The notes beneath the pieces were generated by a model. It was not told the DNA's origin and did not search any database. It was given only the letters and a program-made list of their open reading frames with translations. Source: Sphaerisporangium viridialbum (GTDB taxonomy: Bacteria; Actinomycetota; Actinomycetes; Streptosporangiales; Streptosporangiaceae). Taken from it: a DNA stretch of 64,000 nucleotides. The position numbers were made by a program, and so were the translations under genes. This document shows, piece after piece, positions 1-7,960 of this stretch; position 1 is the first letter of the stretch; each line of letters opens with the position of its first letter. The stretch lies in assembly GCF_049674955.1 (NCBI RefSeq), contig NZ_CP187232.1, positions 7,502,001-7,566,000 on the forward strand, read 5' to 3'.

Positions 1-219
1 GCCAAGCCTGGCCGCCGCCTCACTGGTATTGCAGCGACGCTCAGCGGCGAGAAGCCGTCGGAACAGCTCCAGGTCGGCTTGTGCCGTGTTGATGGAGACG
101 GGGTCGAAGGTGCGATCGGGGAGACGTCTGAGCAGACCGGTCTCCACGGCGAGCTCCACCTCCCAGACGGCGAGCCCGAGCAGCCCCCGGACCCTCTCCC
201 GGCCGAAGCCCTTCGCCAA
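1..219 (-). CDS. Partial HTH-like hypothetical protein (N-terminal part)
   Basis: Only the first 73 codons are in the window; the gene runs off the left edge on the minus strand. The TTG at 219 is chosen because a GGAGG lies 7 bases upstream; a GTG at 234 is the alternative, and a stop lies in frame before it. The visible part reads like an actinobacterial DNA-binding-type protein, with repeated short helices and the phrase NTSEAAARLG, which resembles the start of a helix-turn-helix. Resemblance to DUF6397-type proteins is a weak guess. Function cannot be assigned from this fragment. Confidence 0.5.
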   Translation of the reverse strand, partial: MAKGFGRERVRGLLGLAVWEVELAVETGLLRRLPDRTFDPVSINTAQADLELFRRLLAAERRCNTSEAAARLG

Positions 220-234
220 GACCCCACCTCCCAC

Positions 235-772
235 GCCGGGAACCAGTGTGCCGCCTGACTACGACACTTCTCGCGGGTCGAGTACACCGCCCCGACGGGC
301 GGCCATTTTGAGCAGCCCCCCGGCCCCGCGTTCGACAAGAGGATTCACCCTGGACGTACCAGCTTTCATCGTCCGGTTCGAGAACAATGGAGCCGTGCTA
401 AGGGAGGTCTCGCACCGCCCGCCGGATCGCGACCATGTCTGGGTACGAGACGTTTCCGGCGGGCGAGCTGAGGACGATCAAGGCTGGACCAGGATCCATG
501 AACCGTCGGCCCCGACGGTGACCAGGCGGGTGCCGGTGGGCAGGAGCACCCAGCCCTTGTACGTGCCGACCTCGTTGACCTGCACTTCGTCCTTCTTCCC
601 GCGCGGATTGGTGGTGTGGACGATGAAGTTGGATTCGCCGTCGTGAGTGAAGCAAGTCCGTTGTCATCAGAGCGGCCGAACCTCTCGGCGAGTGACCGCG
701 CCTGGAGTGCGGCAGGGCGCTCGTCGCGGTAGCCTGCACCACCCGCCCGCCGCAGGCGGGTGCCCAGCTCGC
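235..772. other. Mostly non-coding stretch with a gene remnant
   Basis: No convincing complete gene is visible on either strand between the partial left-edge gene and the HNH endonuclease. Open frames here are short, overlap one another and have no ribosome site. The only protein-like signal is the remnant at 478-663, listed separately. Confidence 0.4.
478..663 (-). pseudogene. Decayed fragment of a secreted/lipoprotein-type domain
   Basis: The minus strand carries an open frame of about 60 codons directly after two consecutive stops, with no start codon. Its translation contains ESNFIVHTTNPRGKKDEVQV, then VGTYKGW, then GADGSWILVQP and a stop. The pattern SNF-V, N-x-G-x-Y-x-G, ADGxWxI is one I associate with small beta-sandwich domains at the C-terminus of actinobacterial lipoproteins. 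The missing N-terminus, the stops just upstream and the absence of a start point to a gene remnant. The family assignment is inference from pattern only. Confidence 0.35.
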
Positions 773-1669
773 TTACGTGCCGCGAGCGGGAGCGCGGAAG
801 ACCTGGCGGTTGTGCCATTCGATGTTGGCGGTGTCGGTGGGTTCGAGGCCTGGCTGTGGTTGGCGGACGGGGCGCTCGGTCAGGGCGAAGACCATTTCCT
901 TGGCCGCCCGCGACCGGCCGACGAACTTCGCGGAGACGGCGATCGTACGGTCGGGGGTCAGGCCGAGGACGCCCTTGTCGAACAGCTTGTGGTGGATCGC
1001 GCACAGGCACAGGCCGTTGGTGACATCGTCCGGTCCTTCGAATGCCCACCAGCGGACGTGGGCGGCATCGAGGCCGACCGCTGTGCCGTCCAGCCAGCCG
1101 TCGTACTCGCAGAACGCGCAGCAGTACTCATAAGCCATGAGGACGTTCTGGCGGAACGCGGTATTTCGCCGGACCATCGCACGCGCTGTGGCTCTCACCG
1201 GATCCGCTGCGCCATGGGTTTCCAGGTCGAGGCCGGTGAGCTGACAGATGTCGGCGTGCAGCGAGGGTTCGAAGTTGGCGTCGAGCAGGTACCGGGCGAG
1301 GCGGACCACCAGGTGGGAGTCATCACATAAGGCTCGAAGGAGGTCGGGGTGGAGCCGGCCGGACGCCTGGGAGTCACGAAGACGGCCGAGCTCTGAGCCA
1401 GGGCTTCCCGGCCCGTTCACGGTGTCCACGAGCCAGATGCCATCGCTGGTCAGATGGTGGAACGGGTAGCCGGGGCTGGTGTCGCGCGGCGGTCCGAACT
1501 CCTTGAGCAGGCGCTTGAGCTCGGCTTCAGCGGAGCTGAACGGGATCGGCCCGCCGCCGTCGCGCTGGAACCGGCCGAGGACATAGAGCAGCAGGAGCGG
1601 CTTGTGCGGTGCCCGTTCGCCATTACGCGTCCAGCGCCGGATGTCGGCGACCCGCTCGACCCAGTCCAT
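773..1669 (-). CDS. Phosphorothioate-dependent HNH restriction endonuclease (SprMcrA/ScoMcrA-like)
   Basis: 298 residues. The N-terminal half (about 1-150, with RAPHKPLLLLYVLGRFQ near 19-35) matches the sulfur-binding domain seen in McrA-type enzymes that recognise phosphorothioated DNA. The C-terminal half is an HNH nuclease: Cys183, Cys184 and Cys187 form a Zn knuckle with CLC near 221-223, and the active site reads DAAHVRWWAF (His204), then TNGL (Asn218) and AIHHKLFDKG (His226/His227). Known relatives cut foreign phosphorothioate-marked DNA and occur in hosts that lack dnd genes; no dnd gene is visible here. It is divergent from the ThiF operon. The start at 1669 gives the usual MDWVERV opening. 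Confidence 0.85.
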   Translation of the reverse strand: MDWVERVADIRRWTRNGERAPHKPLLLLYVLGRFQRDGGGPIPFSSAEAELKRLLKEFGPPRDTSPGYPFHHLTSDGIWLVDTVNGPGSPGSELGRLRDSQASGRLHPDLLRALCDDSHLVVRLARYLLDANFEPSLHADICQLTGLDLETHGAADPVRATARAMVRRNTAFRQNVLMAYEYCCAFCEYDGWLDGTAVGLDAAHVRWWAFEGPDDVTNGLCLCAIHHKLFDKGVLGLTPDRTIAVSAKFVGRSRAAKEMVFALTERPVRQPQPGLEPTDTANIEWHNRQVFRAPARGT

Positions 1670-1818
1670 GGCCCGTCAGCTTACGGTGACCTTCACACGT
1701 CCGGGATCAAAGCACACGAATCCCTGCCGCGCCGCCAGTGGGCACGACCCGGCCGATCACGCCAGGCCCTTGACGTGATCGCCCGAAGCCTGATCCTTCT
1801 GGGATGGAGGTGGTGTCC

Positions 1819-2913
1819 GTGCGTCGTCCCCGGGTGAAGCCGGAGCATCGTCCGCACCGGTATCCCGATGGCACTGTGCGCGTCGGCGGAGAGATCTACG
1901 GCCTGGCCGCCGAAGTCGACGATCCGAACGGGTGGGCCTGGACGGCGCTCTCGCTCATGGATGGGACCCGGCCGGTACAGGAGATCGTGTCGCGACTCGG
2001 TGGCGCATTCCCCGAACTGTCCGTTCGACAAGCGGAATCCGTGGTCACCCAACTCATCGATTCCGGCTATGTCGAAGACTCCGCAGCGGTGCCCCCGCCC
2101 GAGCTCAGCCCCCGGGAGGTGGACCGCTACAGCAGGAACCACGCATTCTTCCGGCGGATCGACCTGACACCCCGCGAACATGGCTGGGAAGCTCAACTCA
2201 AGCTGAGGAACGCCCGCGTGGTGGTGCTCGGGCTGGGCGGCACGGGCAGCCATGCGGCCTGGGCACTCGCCGCCGCAGGCGTCGGCCGGTTGCACTGCGT
2301 GGACCCTGACGTGGTGGAGCTCTCGAACCTGAGCCGCCAGGTCCTGTACGAGGAGGCGGACATCGGCCAGGCCAAGGTGGACGTGGCCGCACGCCGGCTA
2401 CGCGGGATCAACTCCGACGTGACGATCAGCAGTGACCGTAAACGAGTCGAGAGCCAGGAGGATCTCGCGGAACTCGTCTCCGGGGCCGACATGCTCGCCC
2501 TGTGCGCCGACGAACCTCGCGGCCATGGCCTGCGCGTCTGGGCCAACCGCGTGTGCGCGAAGGCGGGCATCCCGTGGGCGGGCGGCGGCTACAGCGGCCC
2601 GCTGGTGACGGTGGGGGTGTACGGGCCGGGCGGTCCATGTTACGAATGCATCAGCGCGGGCGAGCAGGCCCGGCGCCGCCCGGGTACTCCTGTCGACCTT
2701 GGCGGGCCCGGGGTGATCGCGACATCGGCCGGGATATCCGGGCATCTTGTTGCCCATGCGCTTATCACGCAGCTCACCGGCGTGCCTGCCATCCCTCCGG
2801 GACACGTCCGCGGCATCAATCTGATCGCACCCGACCAGCTGATCGACATTCGCCATCCCTCGCGCGACGACTGCCTCGTATGCGCCCGGACAAGGACACC
2901 CGACAATTCTTGA
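1819..2913 (+). CDS. ThiF/MoeB/MccB-type E1-like adenylyltransferase with PqqD-like domain
   Basis: 364 residues from GTG 1819, chosen because GGAGG at 1806-1810 sits 8 bases upstream; an in-frame ATG at 1804 overlaps that site. Residues about 20-90 look like a small winged-helix, PqqD/RRE-type peptide-binding domain. An E1 adenylation domain follows: nucleotide loop GLGGTGS at 138-144, VDPDVVELSNLSRQ at 161-174, and GQAK near 183-186. Two CxxC pairs (274/277 and 352/355) should bind structural zinc, as in ThiF and MccB. E1-like enzymes adenylate a C-terminal carboxylate. The next gene encodes a small peptide ending in Asn, so a RiPP role is inferred. The substrate is unproven. Confidence 0.8.
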   Translation: MRRPRVKPEHRPHRYPDGTVRVGGEIYGLAAEVDDPNGWAWTALSLMDGTRPVQEIVSRLGGAFPELSVRQAESVVTQLIDSGYVEDSAAVPPPELSPREVDRYSRNHAFFRRIDLTPREHGWEAQLKLRNARVVVLGLGGTGSHAAWALAAAGVGRLHCVDPDVVELSNLSRQVLYEEADIGQAKVDVAARRLRGINSDVTISSDRKRVESQEDLAELVSGADMLALCADEPRGHGLRVWANRVCAKAGIPWAGGGYSGPLVTVGVYGPGGPCYECISAGEQARRRPGTPVDLGGPGVIATSAGISGHLVAHALITQLTGVPAIPPGHVRGINLIAPDQLIDIRHPSRDDCLVCARTRTPDNS

Positions 2914-2983
2914 CCGTACCTCTAAGCGATTGGATTATCTGTAGATCCGTGACGAGCCGAAGACGCCTACCGGAAGGTGCAGC

Positions 2984-3112
2984 ATGTCTCACGCCGAGAG
3001 CGAGACCCAGCCGGGCGAGAACGAGAGCGAGCACGAGGCGAAGGTGGCAATTAGCATCCGCCGACTCGACAAGATTGAAACGACTGCTGACAGCTCTGGC
3101 AACTCCAACTGA
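2984..3112 (+). CDS. Candidate RiPP precursor peptide, 42 aa, C-terminal SGNSN
   Basis: This short ORF starts at ATG 2984 with GGAAGG (2972-2977) 6 bases upstream. It encodes 42 residues: an acidic, Glu-rich N-terminal part (MSHAESETQPGENESEHE), a central AKVAISIRRLDKIE segment, and a Ser/Thr/Asn tail TTADSSGNSN. It contains no Cys. The acidic leader plus polar tail, and its place between a ThiF-type enzyme and a PqqD-fused protease on the same strand, fit a RiPP precursor. The end SGNSN resembles the TGNAN end of the microcin C precursor, in which the terminal Asn is adenylated by the ThiF homologue MccB. The role is inference; the ORF and its ribosome site are read directly. Confidence 0.65.
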   Translation: MSHAESETQPGENESEHEAKVAISIRRLDKIETTADSSGNSN

Positions 3113-3120
3113 TGATGGTC

Positions 3121-3153
3121 GACCGGTAGGCGGATGTCATCCGTCTACCGGTC
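3121..3153 (+). terminator. Strong hairpin between precursor and protease genes
   Basis: A 15-bp stem pairs 3121-3135 with 3139-3153 (arms GACCGGTAGGCGGAT and ATCCGTCTACCGGTC, one G-T pair) around a 3-base loop. It lies 8 bases after the peptide stop codon. The T-run after it is weak, so it could be a partial terminator or an mRNA 3'-end stabiliser that gives more peptide than enzyme message, as in many RiPP operons. Confidence 0.65.
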
Positions 3154-3181
3154 TTCCCACGCATAGAGGGACGCCGCCATC

Positions 3182-4372
3182 ATGACTTTGGTACAGCTAC
3201 ATGAGGTCGGAATTCGCCGCGACGGGGACGAGTGGATCGTCGGTCGCATCGATTCCGGCGACTTCGTGGCCGTGCCGTACGCGGGAGTACGGGCGATCCA
3301 GTCGCTTCAGGCGGGCATATCGGTCGAGGAGACAGAGCGCCGTCTCCTGGAAGAGATCGGCACACGGCTCGACGTCGCGGGCTTCGTCGCGGACCTGACC
3401 GACTCGGGTTTGGTCGCCGCCGTCGATGGCCGCGCGACCGGCTCCCCGGTGCCACCTCCCCCCACACTGCCGCGCCTCATGGCCAGGCACGTGCGGTGGA
3501 CTCTCAACCCATGGCTTCACGTGACCGTAGCGTTGGTCATTCTGGCCGGCGCGGTCACGCTCGCACGCCGTCCCGCGATCATGCCTGGCTGGCGAGATCT
3601 CCTGTGGAGCAGCCACGGCACGGCTGTGCTGCTGACCCAGATAGCGGTGGGCTGGACCCTCATCCTCCTGCACGAGCTGGCACATCTCACGACCGCCCGA
3701 GCAGCGGGGGTTCCGGGGCGTATTCGTCTGGGTACCCGGCTGCAGTTCCTCGCGGCGCAGACGGACGTCACGGGCATATGGCTTGCCGGCCGCCGGGTCC
3801 GGATGACGGTCTATCTGGCCGGCATGGCCGTGGACAGCACCATCTGCGCGGTATGCGTCGTTCTGATGGTCACCACGGGCGGGCATCCCTTGTTGCCGGT
3901 CATCATGCTGACCGCGCTGACCATGGTGGCGACACAGTTCCTGGTGTTCATGCGCACCGACTTGTACTTCATGCTGCAAGACCTCACCGGCTGCCGGAAC
4001 ATGTACCACGACGCTGGCGCTTACCTGCTCTATCTCGTCTCGGGCCGTCGGCGGGCGAACCCTCTCACCGCTCTGCCCGCGGCGGAACGTCGCGCGCTGC
4101 GCTGGTACGCGCCCCTGGTCCTGCTGGGGACGGCCGGGTGCGTCTCGATCGCAGCCTTCATCACACTGCCGGCCACCCTGACCTTGCTGAGCCGGGCATT
4201 CGGAACGCTGGCGCATCCGCCCGGCCTCGCCGGCCTCACCGACGCGGCAGTGACCCTGATCGTGATCCTCTTTTTCCAGTCGCTGTGGGCGAGAGCCTGG
4301 TGGCGACGGCACGGCCCGCGTATCCGGCGCGCCATCACGCCCGCGCGCCTGGCGACCACGCACCGGAAGTGA
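3182..4372 (+). CDS. PqqD-fused M50 family membrane metalloprotease
   Basis: 396 residues. Residues about 1-80 form a PqqD-like small domain (LLEEIG..LDVAGFVADLTDSGLV), the fold that binds RiPP leader peptides. A multi-span membrane part follows, with the zinc motif HELAH at 164-168 and a third-ligand candidate Asp in RTDLY (about 260), both typical of M50 site-2-type proteases. Six or more hydrophobic segments are visible. It follows the precursor gene and precedes a DUF6879 gene 35 bases downstream. It probably cleaves the leader or helps export the modified peptide at the membrane. The ribosome site is weak (GAGGG about 12 bases upstream), so expression may depend on upstream translation. 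Confidence 0.8.
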   Translation: MTLVQLHEVGIRRDGDEWIVGRIDSGDFVAVPYAGVRAIQSLQAGISVEETERRLLEEIGTRLDVAGFVADLTDSGLVAAVDGRATGSPVPPPPTLPRLMARHVRWTLNPWLHVTVALVILAGAVTLARRPAIMPGWRDLLWSSHGTAVLLTQIAVGWTLILLHELAHLTTARAAGVPGRIRLGTRLQFLAAQTDVTGIWLAGRRVRMTVYLAGMAVDSTICAVCVVLMVTTGGHPLLPVIMLTALTMVATQFLVFMRTDLYFMLQDLTGCRNMYHDAGAYLLYLVSGRRRANPLTALPAAERRALRWYAPLVLLGTAGCVSIAAFITLPATLTLLSRAFGTLAHPPGLAGLTDAAVTLIVILFFQSLWARAWWRRHGPRIRRAITPARLATTHRK

Positions 4373-4407
4373 CACCAACCCGCACGAAGCTAGCAATCGG
4401 AGGAGTC

Positions 4408-5055
4408 TTGGACCCGTTCCACCACCTTCGGACGGCCGAGGGAGAGGTTCTGCCTGTCGCCGAATACCAGGAGGAGTTCGACAAGGTCTACGCCGCCTCC
4501 CACGACACCGTCTGGAAGCTCGAACGAGCGCAGGAGTTCTCCGAACCCGACCTTGAGAGCTGGCGAGCCATGATGGACGGTGACTGGGAGCGCTCCATGG
4601 CCTTGCTGGAAGAGTGGCGCGCGCCGCTGGAGGAACAGTACGCCACTCATGCCGAGTTCCGCCGGCTACGTATCGTCGAGACCCCGATCACGCCCTACCT
4701 GCAGTGGGAGATCAACGCACTGGCGATACGGGTGACGACGGGAGAGCGGGTCAGAGTCCTTCCCTCGGATGCGGTACGCCACCTGGAGCGGCTCAGTACG
4801 ATGCCAGAGCTTGTGATCTTCTCTCGCTCGCACTGCTATGAGGTGCTCTACGACGCGGTCGGCGCGCATACCGGAGCGCGCAGGGTGAGCGATCCCCGGG
4901 CGATCGGCCCGTGCCTGGACACGCTCATCCACCTCTACGACCAGGCTGAGAACCTTACCGACTACCACCAACGGGAGATCGCACCGCTGCCGCCGCCGAA
5001 GATCAGCCCGGAGGCACGGGCCGCGATGCCCGACCACTCGGCCTTCACGGAGTAA
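4408..5055 (+). CDS. DUF6879 family protein
   Basis: 215 residues from TTG 4408, with GGAGGA 4-5 bases upstream. The protein is soluble, Trp-rich and acidic, beginning LDPFHHLRTAEGE, and matches the actinobacterial DUF6879 family, usually found beside HTH/DUF397 regulator genes. Its function is unknown. Here it sits 35 bases after the M50 protease gene with no promoter evident, so it is likely cotranscribed with the candidate RiPP operon. It could be a regulatory or self-protection partner; that is a guess from position. Confidence 0.65.
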   Translation: MDPFHHLRTAEGEVLPVAEYQEEFDKVYAASHDTVWKLERAQEFSEPDLESWRAMMDGDWERSMALLEEWRAPLEEQYATHAEFRRLRIVETPITPYLQWEINALAIRVTTGERVRVLPSDAVRHLERLSTMPELVIFSRSHCYEVLYDAVGAHTGARRVSDPRAIGPCLDTLIHLYDQAENLTDYHQREIAPLPPPKISPEARAAMPDHSAFTE

Positions 5056-5645
5056 GTTGATCGAGCAGCCGCTTGACCATCTCAATTCTTGGAGCAACCG
5101 CGCCAGGGCGGTTGCGTTCACTGAGATGGTGTATGAGTTTCCGCTGGTAGTCAGCGTGGCGTCGTGAAATGAGGACGGCCATCGCATGAGGCTTCAATGC
5201 TTTCAAGCGGCTCCAGCGGTAGCGGTGGGTCGTTTCGTTCTGGAAGCGCTCCACGCCTGATCGGCTCGCGTCGGCCGCCTGGCGAAAGGCCTGCGCTCTC
5301 GCGCAGGCGGCTTGCGACCGTACCGGTGGCCTGGGCCATCGTGCCCAACTCGGCCCGTACGCGGTCGTGATGCGGGCCGTTCCAGCGCATGCGGCGGTCA
5401 CTTGTGCACTCGATTCACATGTGTTCTACTGGTTGTCGTTGGGAGACCTACGCGTCACCTGCTCGATGGGGTGGTTCTCTCGATTTCGCTGCTCAAGCCA
5501 CCTGACCGGTGAACGGCAGCACCGAACTACTGATCGACATCACGCGGATGGCGTCCGTCACATCGTCCTTGAGCGTCTCGCGCGGACGGATCCTGTCCCC
5601 CATCCCTCCAACTGATCGCTCTCTCCCTTTGCCAGGAGCTTCGTC
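5056..5645. other. 590-base gap with only a doubtful minus-strand ORF
   Basis: On the minus strand 5045-5401 is open (118 codons). Its C-terminal half reads like protein (for example RWSRLKALKPHAMAVLISRR), but the first half is Arg/Ala-rich, third-codon-position GC is low for this genome and the ORF overlaps the DUF6879 stop. It may be the remains of a gene. No recognisable domain, RNA or repeat was seen. Promoter elements of the DUF4352 gene must lie near the right end. Confidence 0.3.
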
Positions 5646-6293
5646 ATGCATGGAAACCAGCCCCAGAACGGCCCGCAGTACGGCTACGCGCAGCCGTACC
5701 CGCAGACCGTGATCGTGCAGAAGAAGGGCGGTGGCTGCCTGCGCGCCTTTCTCATCGGCGCCGCGGTGATGGCCGGCCTCATCCTCCTCGGCTCGCTCCT
5801 CAGCGGAGGCGGAAGTGGCGGCGGTTCGTCCGAGGACACGGATGGCGGCACCACTGCCGCCGCCGCGCCCACGAAAAGGCATGCCAAGCCCAAGCAGGCC
5901 GGGTTCGGTGACGTCGTACAGGACGGGAAGTTCGCCTTCAAGGTCACCAAGGTGGAGAAGGGGCTCGCGCAGATCGGCGAGGGATTCACGGTGTCGAGGG
6001 CACAGGGCCAGTACGTCCTGATCCACCTCACCGTGAAGAACATCGGCGACGAGGCTCAGCTCTTCAGCGACTCGTCACAGAAGCTCATCGACTCCAAGGG
6101 CCGTCAGTACGACGCCGACTCCGGAGCCGCCGCCCTCGGGCTGAAGGATTCCAACGCCTTCCTCAACAACATCAACCCCGGCAACTCGGTGCGAGGCATC
6201 CTGCTCTTCGACGTGCCGAAGGGCTTCACGCTCAAGGCCGTCGAGCTGCACGACTCCATGTTCTCCGGCGGCGTCACCGTCGCCCTGTCCTAA
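5646..6293 (+). CDS. DUF4352 domain-containing membrane-anchored protein
   Basis: 215 residues, start ATG 5646 after AGGAGC. A short Gln/Tyr/Pro-rich cytoplasmic tail is followed by one membrane segment (about residues 35-58, LRAFLIGAAVMAGLILLGSL), a Gly/Ser linker and an extracellular domain from about 90. That domain carries the Telokin/DUF4352 immunoglobulin-like pattern (GQYVLIHLTVKNIGDEAQ, then SRQ-type loop and a VPKGF strand). The family is common in Gram-positive secreted or anchored proteins with no fixed enzymatic role. It stands alone, upstream of the VWA gene on the same strand. Confidence 0.8.
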   Translation: MHGNQPQNGPQYGYAQPYPQTVIVQKKGGGCLRAFLIGAAVMAGLILLGSLLSGGGSGGGSSEDTDGGTTAAAAPTKRHAKPKQAGFGDVVQDGKFAFKVTKVEKGLAQIGEGFTVSRAQGQYVLIHLTVKNIGDEAQLFSDSSQKLIDSKGRQYDADSGAAALGLKDSNAFLNNINPGNSVRGILLFDVPKGFTLKAVELHDSMFSGGVTVALS

Positions 6294-6486
6294 GTTCCGC
6301 CCGGCCGTCATGCCGCCGTAGCCGTAGCCGTAGTCCGGCCGCCGTAGCCGTGCACGGCCATCGCGCCGCCGATCCCCCACCCGCAGCCATGGCCCAGCCG
6401 TTCCCCGCTCGCGGAGTCGCCGCCGTAGGACACCTTCCCGAGCGCCCCGCGACCTCATGACCTACTCGTCGAAAAGGACGTACGAC

Positions 6487-7794
6487 ATGCACGTCACCGC
6501 ACACCTGGACCTCGACGTGGTCCCGCTCGACCAGGAGGACGAGGTCACCGTCCTCGTCCAGGTCACCGCCCCCAAACCGAAGCCTTCCGCGCTCCGGCAG
6601 CCCGCCACCCTTCAGATCGTCCTCGACCGCAGCGGCTCCATGGCCGGAGGCCGCCTCGAAGGTGCTCAAAGAGCGCTGCTCGCCCTGGTGGACCGGCTTG
6701 ACGCGGTCGACAACTTCGGCCTGGTCAGCTTCGACGACACCGCCCAGGTGGACGTGCCCGCCGGGCCGCTGACCGACAAGCGCGCCGCCAAGCACGCGAT
6801 CGCCGCAATCCGCCCCGGCAATTCCACCGACCTGTCCAGCGGACTGCTGCGCGGCATCCACGAGGCCCATCGGGCGGCGAGCGACCGCGGCGCGACCCTC
6901 CTGCTGATCTCGGACGGGCACGCCAACGTGGGCGTCACCGGCCCGGGGAGGCTGGGCCAGATAGCCATGGCCGCTCATCGCCAGGGCGTCGCGACCACCA
7001 CTCTCGGATACGGCCTCGACTACGACGAGGAGCTCATGGCCGCCATCGCCGACGGTGGGACCGGCAGCGCCCTGCACGCCCAGGACCCGGACACGGCGGG
7101 GCAGCTCATCGCCGCCGAGGTCGACGGCCTGCTCGCCAAGGTCACCCAGGCCGCCTCGCTGACGATCACCCCTCGTCACCCCGTCACCTCCGTCCTGCTG
7201 TACGGCGGGCTGCCGTCGAGTCGGCTGCCGAACGGCGCGATCATGGCCGAGCTGGGCGATCTCTACGCGGGAGAGACCCGCAAGACCCTCCTGCGGCTGC
7301 TCGTCCCCGGCATCTCACAGTTCGGCATGCTCACGATCGCGGAGCTCGTCTTCACGTATGTGGAAGCGGAGATGCTGACCACGTACACCGTCACCGTCCC
7401 GGTCGCGATCAACGTCGTCCCGGGCGAAGAGGCCACCGGCCGTGTTCCCGACCTGACCGTACGGGCGGAGCGCCTGTTCCAGGAGGCGCAGGACGCCAAA
7501 CGCCAGGCCTCCGAGGCCTTGCTCAAGGGCGACATCGCCGGAGCCGAGGAAGTGCTCAAGGCCGCCGGGGACGAGCTGGAGAAGGGCCTCGCCTGGGCGC
7601 CCAACAGCGAGGAACTGGCCGCCGAGGCGCGGGAACTGCGCGGGTACGCCCGCGACTCGTACATGGACCGCAAGCGCGTCTCCAAGGAAGCCCTCGCGAG
7701 CTGGCACCGCAGAACCCGAAAGCGCGGCCGCCCCTCCCCCGAGCCCGGAAACTCCCCCGACGCCCCCTCCAGCGACCCGTCCGATCAGAGCTGA
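6487..7794 (+). CDS. VWA domain-containing protein
   Basis: 435 residues from ATG 6487, preferred over ATG 6457 because AAAAGGACG lies just upstream of it. The von Willebrand A domain occupies about 40-220 and has a complete metal site: DRSGS (47-51), the Thr in NSTDLSSG and the Asp in LLISDGHANVG. A beta-rich region follows, then a helical Ala/Glu-rich tail (about 330-400) and a basic Ser/Pro end. No signal peptide is visible, so it probably acts in the cytoplasm in metal-dependent protein binding. The partner is unknown; no MoxR ATPase gene is adjacent. Confidence 0.8.
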   Translation: MHVTAHLDLDVVPLDQEDEVTVLVQVTAPKPKPSALRQPATLQIVLDRSGSMAGGRLEGAQRALLALVDRLDAVDNFGLVSFDDTAQVDVPAGPLTDKRAAKHAIAAIRPGNSTDLSSGLLRGIHEAHRAASDRGATLLLISDGHANVGVTGPGRLGQIAMAAHRQGVATTTLGYGLDYDEELMAAIADGGTGSALHAQDPDTAGQLIAAEVDGLLAKVTQAASLTITPRHPVTSVLLYGGLPSSRLPNGAIMAELGDLYAGETRKTLLRLLVPGISQFGMLTIAELVFTYVEAEMLTTYTVTVPVAINVVPGEEATGRVPDLTVRAERLFQEAQDAKRQASEALLKGDIAGAEEVLKAAGDELEKGLAWAPNSEELAAEARELRGYARDSYMDRKRVSKEALASWHRRTRKRGRPSPEPGNSPDAPSSDPSDQS

Positions 7795-7960
7795 GTGCGC
7801 AAACCCATTGGCCCGGTTGACGACGAGGACGGAGGGTGATGGCGCCCGGCACGATTCTTCAGGCCTTCCGGCAACGCACCCAGATCGATCGCGGCTCACG
7901 GTCGACTAGTAGGGCGTGAATCTGATACACGTGTTCTGGGCGCGTAATCGACTCTCGTAA

